A DNA stretch of 64,000 nucleotides from Chryseobacterium sp. (GTDB lineage: Bacteria; Bacteroidota; Bacteroidia; Flavobacteriales; Weeksellaceae). Made by a program: the position numbers and the translations under genes. Positions within the stretch are counted from its first letter, which is position 1, and each line of letters begins with the position of its first letter. The stretch is from the NCBI RefSeq assembly GCF_029240215.1, contig NZ_JARBTK010000004.1, forward strand, positions 62,001 to 126,000, in the 5' to 3' direction. The notes beneath the pieces were generated by a model. It did no database searches and had not been told where the DNA came from. It saw only the letters and a list, made by a program, of their open reading frames with translations. Shown here piece by piece: positions 62,865 through 64,000 of the stretch.

Positions 62865-64000
62865 ATGAATCTTCACGAGTATCAATCAAAAGAGATTTTA
62901 TCAAAGTACGGAGTAGCAATACAACGTGGTTTCGTAGCTAATAACGTAGACGAAGCTGTAGCTGCTGCTGAAAAACTTACTGCTGAAACAGGAGCTCAGG
63001 CTTGGGTTGTAAAAGCACAAATTCACGCAGGTGGTCGTGGTAAAGGTGGTGGCGTAAAGTTCTCTCCAAACATGGATAAGCTTAAAGAAAACGCTCAAAA
63101 CATCATCGGAATGCAGTTAGTAACTCCACAAACTTCTGCTGAAGGTAAAAAAGTAAACTCTGTTTTGGTTGCAGAAGATGTTTATTATCCTGGAGAATCT
63201 GAAACTAAAGAATTTTATGTTTCTATTCTTTTAGACAGAGCTGAAGGTAAAAATACAATCGTATATTCTACTGAAGGAGGTATGGACATTGAGCACGTTG
63301 CTGAAGTAACGCCTCACTTGATCCACAACGAATTGATCGATCCCACTTTGGGTCTTCAGGGTTTTCAGGCTAGAAAAATTGCTTTCAATTTAGGTCTTGA
63401 AGGAAACGCATTCAAAGAATTTACAAAATTCATCACTTCTCTATACAATGCGTATGTAGGAATTGATGCTTCTTTATTTGAGATCAACCCTGTATTAAAA
63501 ACTTCTGACAACAAAATTATCGCTGTAGATGCTAAAGTAACTTTGGATGGTAACTCATTGTTCCGTCACAAAGATCTTGAAGCTTTAAGAGATACAAGAG
63601 AAGAAGATCCTTTAGATGTAGAAGCAGGTGAAGCTGGTCTTAACTTCGTAAAACTAGACGGTAACGTTGCTTGTATGGTAAACGGAGCTGGTCTTGCAAT
63701 GGCGACTATGGATATTATCAAATTATCTGGTGGTAACCCTGCAAACTTCTTGGACGTTGGAGGTACTGCTGATGCAGCAAGAGTACAGACTGCTTTTGAA
63801 ATTATCTTGAGAGATCCAAACGTGAAAGCAATCTTGATCAACATCTTTGGAGGTATCGTAAGATGTGACAGAGTTGCTCAAGGTGTTGTAGACGCTTATC
63901 ATGCTATGGGAAGCCTTCCTGTTCCGTTGATCGTAAGATTACAGGGAACTAACGCTGTAGAAGCTAAAAGATTAATTGACGAATCTGGTCTTCCGGTACA
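62865..64000 (+). CDS. sucC: Succinate-CoA ligase, beta subunit (partial)
   Basis: The frame begins with MNLHEYQSKEILSKYGVAI, the start of SucC, and is open to the edge of the window (378 residues plus two bases of the next codon). The ATP-grasp domain shows WVVKAQIHAGGRGKGGGVK and FEINPVLKT, and the last residues include INIFGGIVRCDRVAQG, the CoA-ligase region that carries the second conserved part of the active site. The enzyme interconverts succinyl-CoA and succinate with nucleotide triphosphate in the TCA cycle. The 3' end is missing. Confidence 0.97.
   Translation, partial: MNLHEYQSKEILSKYGVAIQRGFVANNVDEAVAAAEKLTAETGAQAWVVKAQIHAGGRGKGGGVKFSPNMDKLKENAQNIIGMQLVTPQTSAEGKKVNSVLVAEDVYYPGESETKEFYVSILLDRAEGKNTIVYSTEGGMDIEHVAEVTPHLIHNELIDPTLGLQGFQARKIAFNLGLEGNAFKEFTKFITSLYNAYVGIDASLFEINPVLKTSDNKIIAVDAKVTLDGNSLFRHKDLEALRDTREEDPLDVEAGEAGLNFVKLDGNVACMVNGAGLAMATMDIIKLSGGNPANFLDVGGTADAARVQTAFEIILRDPNVKAILINIFGGIVRCDRVAQGVVDAYHAMGSLPVPLIVRLQGTNAVEAKRLIDESGLPV

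Overview
The window looks like chromosomal DNA of a Flavobacteriia member, most likely Weeksellaceae and Chryseobacterium-like. The DNA is AT-rich, promoters carry the Bacteroidota TAnnTTTG -7 element, and there are type IX secretion (T9SS) C-terminal sorting domains, a TonB-dependent receptor, a class II HMG-CoA reductase and the NadA, YicC, MiaA and Gmk housekeeping set. The genus is inferred from general resemblance; no search was run. I see no prophage, transposase, CRISPR array or rRNA. There is one tRNA (Cys, GCA).

Layout. 1-2.6 kb: an MFS transporter cut by the window edge, a divergent AraC regulator and a thioredoxin-like protein. 2.8-9.8 kb: a TetR regulator and a tripartite RND efflux operon (adaptor, pump, outer-membrane factor); four copies of a TTAACACYGTTAG palindrome link regulator and operon. 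10-16.5 kb: miaA, yicC, gmk, nadA, folB, DUF4403 and RDD proteins. 16.5-22 kb: tRNA-Cys, a glycine-zipper lipoprotein, a polytopic membrane protein, aroC, two thioredoxin-fold proteins and a YkvA protein. 22-34.4 kb: a fused, eukaryote-like UMP synthase, a peptidase-like/beta-barrel protein lacking the zinc motif, a cluster of T9SS cargo genes with a leftover sorting-domain scar, and a 1077-residue cell-surface protein.

34.4-37.6 kb is the most unusual part. A TPP riboswitch, whose downstream hairpin pairs with the first start codon, precedes four tightly overlapping genes: a SAM methyltransferase, a PurM/HypE-like (AIR-synthase-related) protein, a ThiE/TenI-fold protein without the usual ThiE substrate-binding motifs, and a Trm112-like zinc ribbon. 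TPP control, a Trm112-type methyltransferase activator and diverged thiamin enzymes together suggest an undescribed thiamin-linked methylation or salvage step.

37.6-64 kb is mostly housekeeping: dusB, deoC, an Lrp regulator, trmD, NDH-2, a GH25 lysozyme, an ABC-F ATPase, a Gfo/Idh/MocA oxidoreductase, a TonB siderophore receptor with a PepSY partner, peroxiredoxin, MscS, gap, pfkA, the TIGR03915/TIGR03916 putative DNA repair pair, HMG-CoA reductase and the start of sucC. A secreted or outer-membrane gene at 55.3-56.2 kb is split by an in-frame stop.

Five copies of a palindromic repeat built from GTTTGTCATTCCGTAGGAATCT arms lie between genes, and TTAG-rich inverted repeats bracket gmk.
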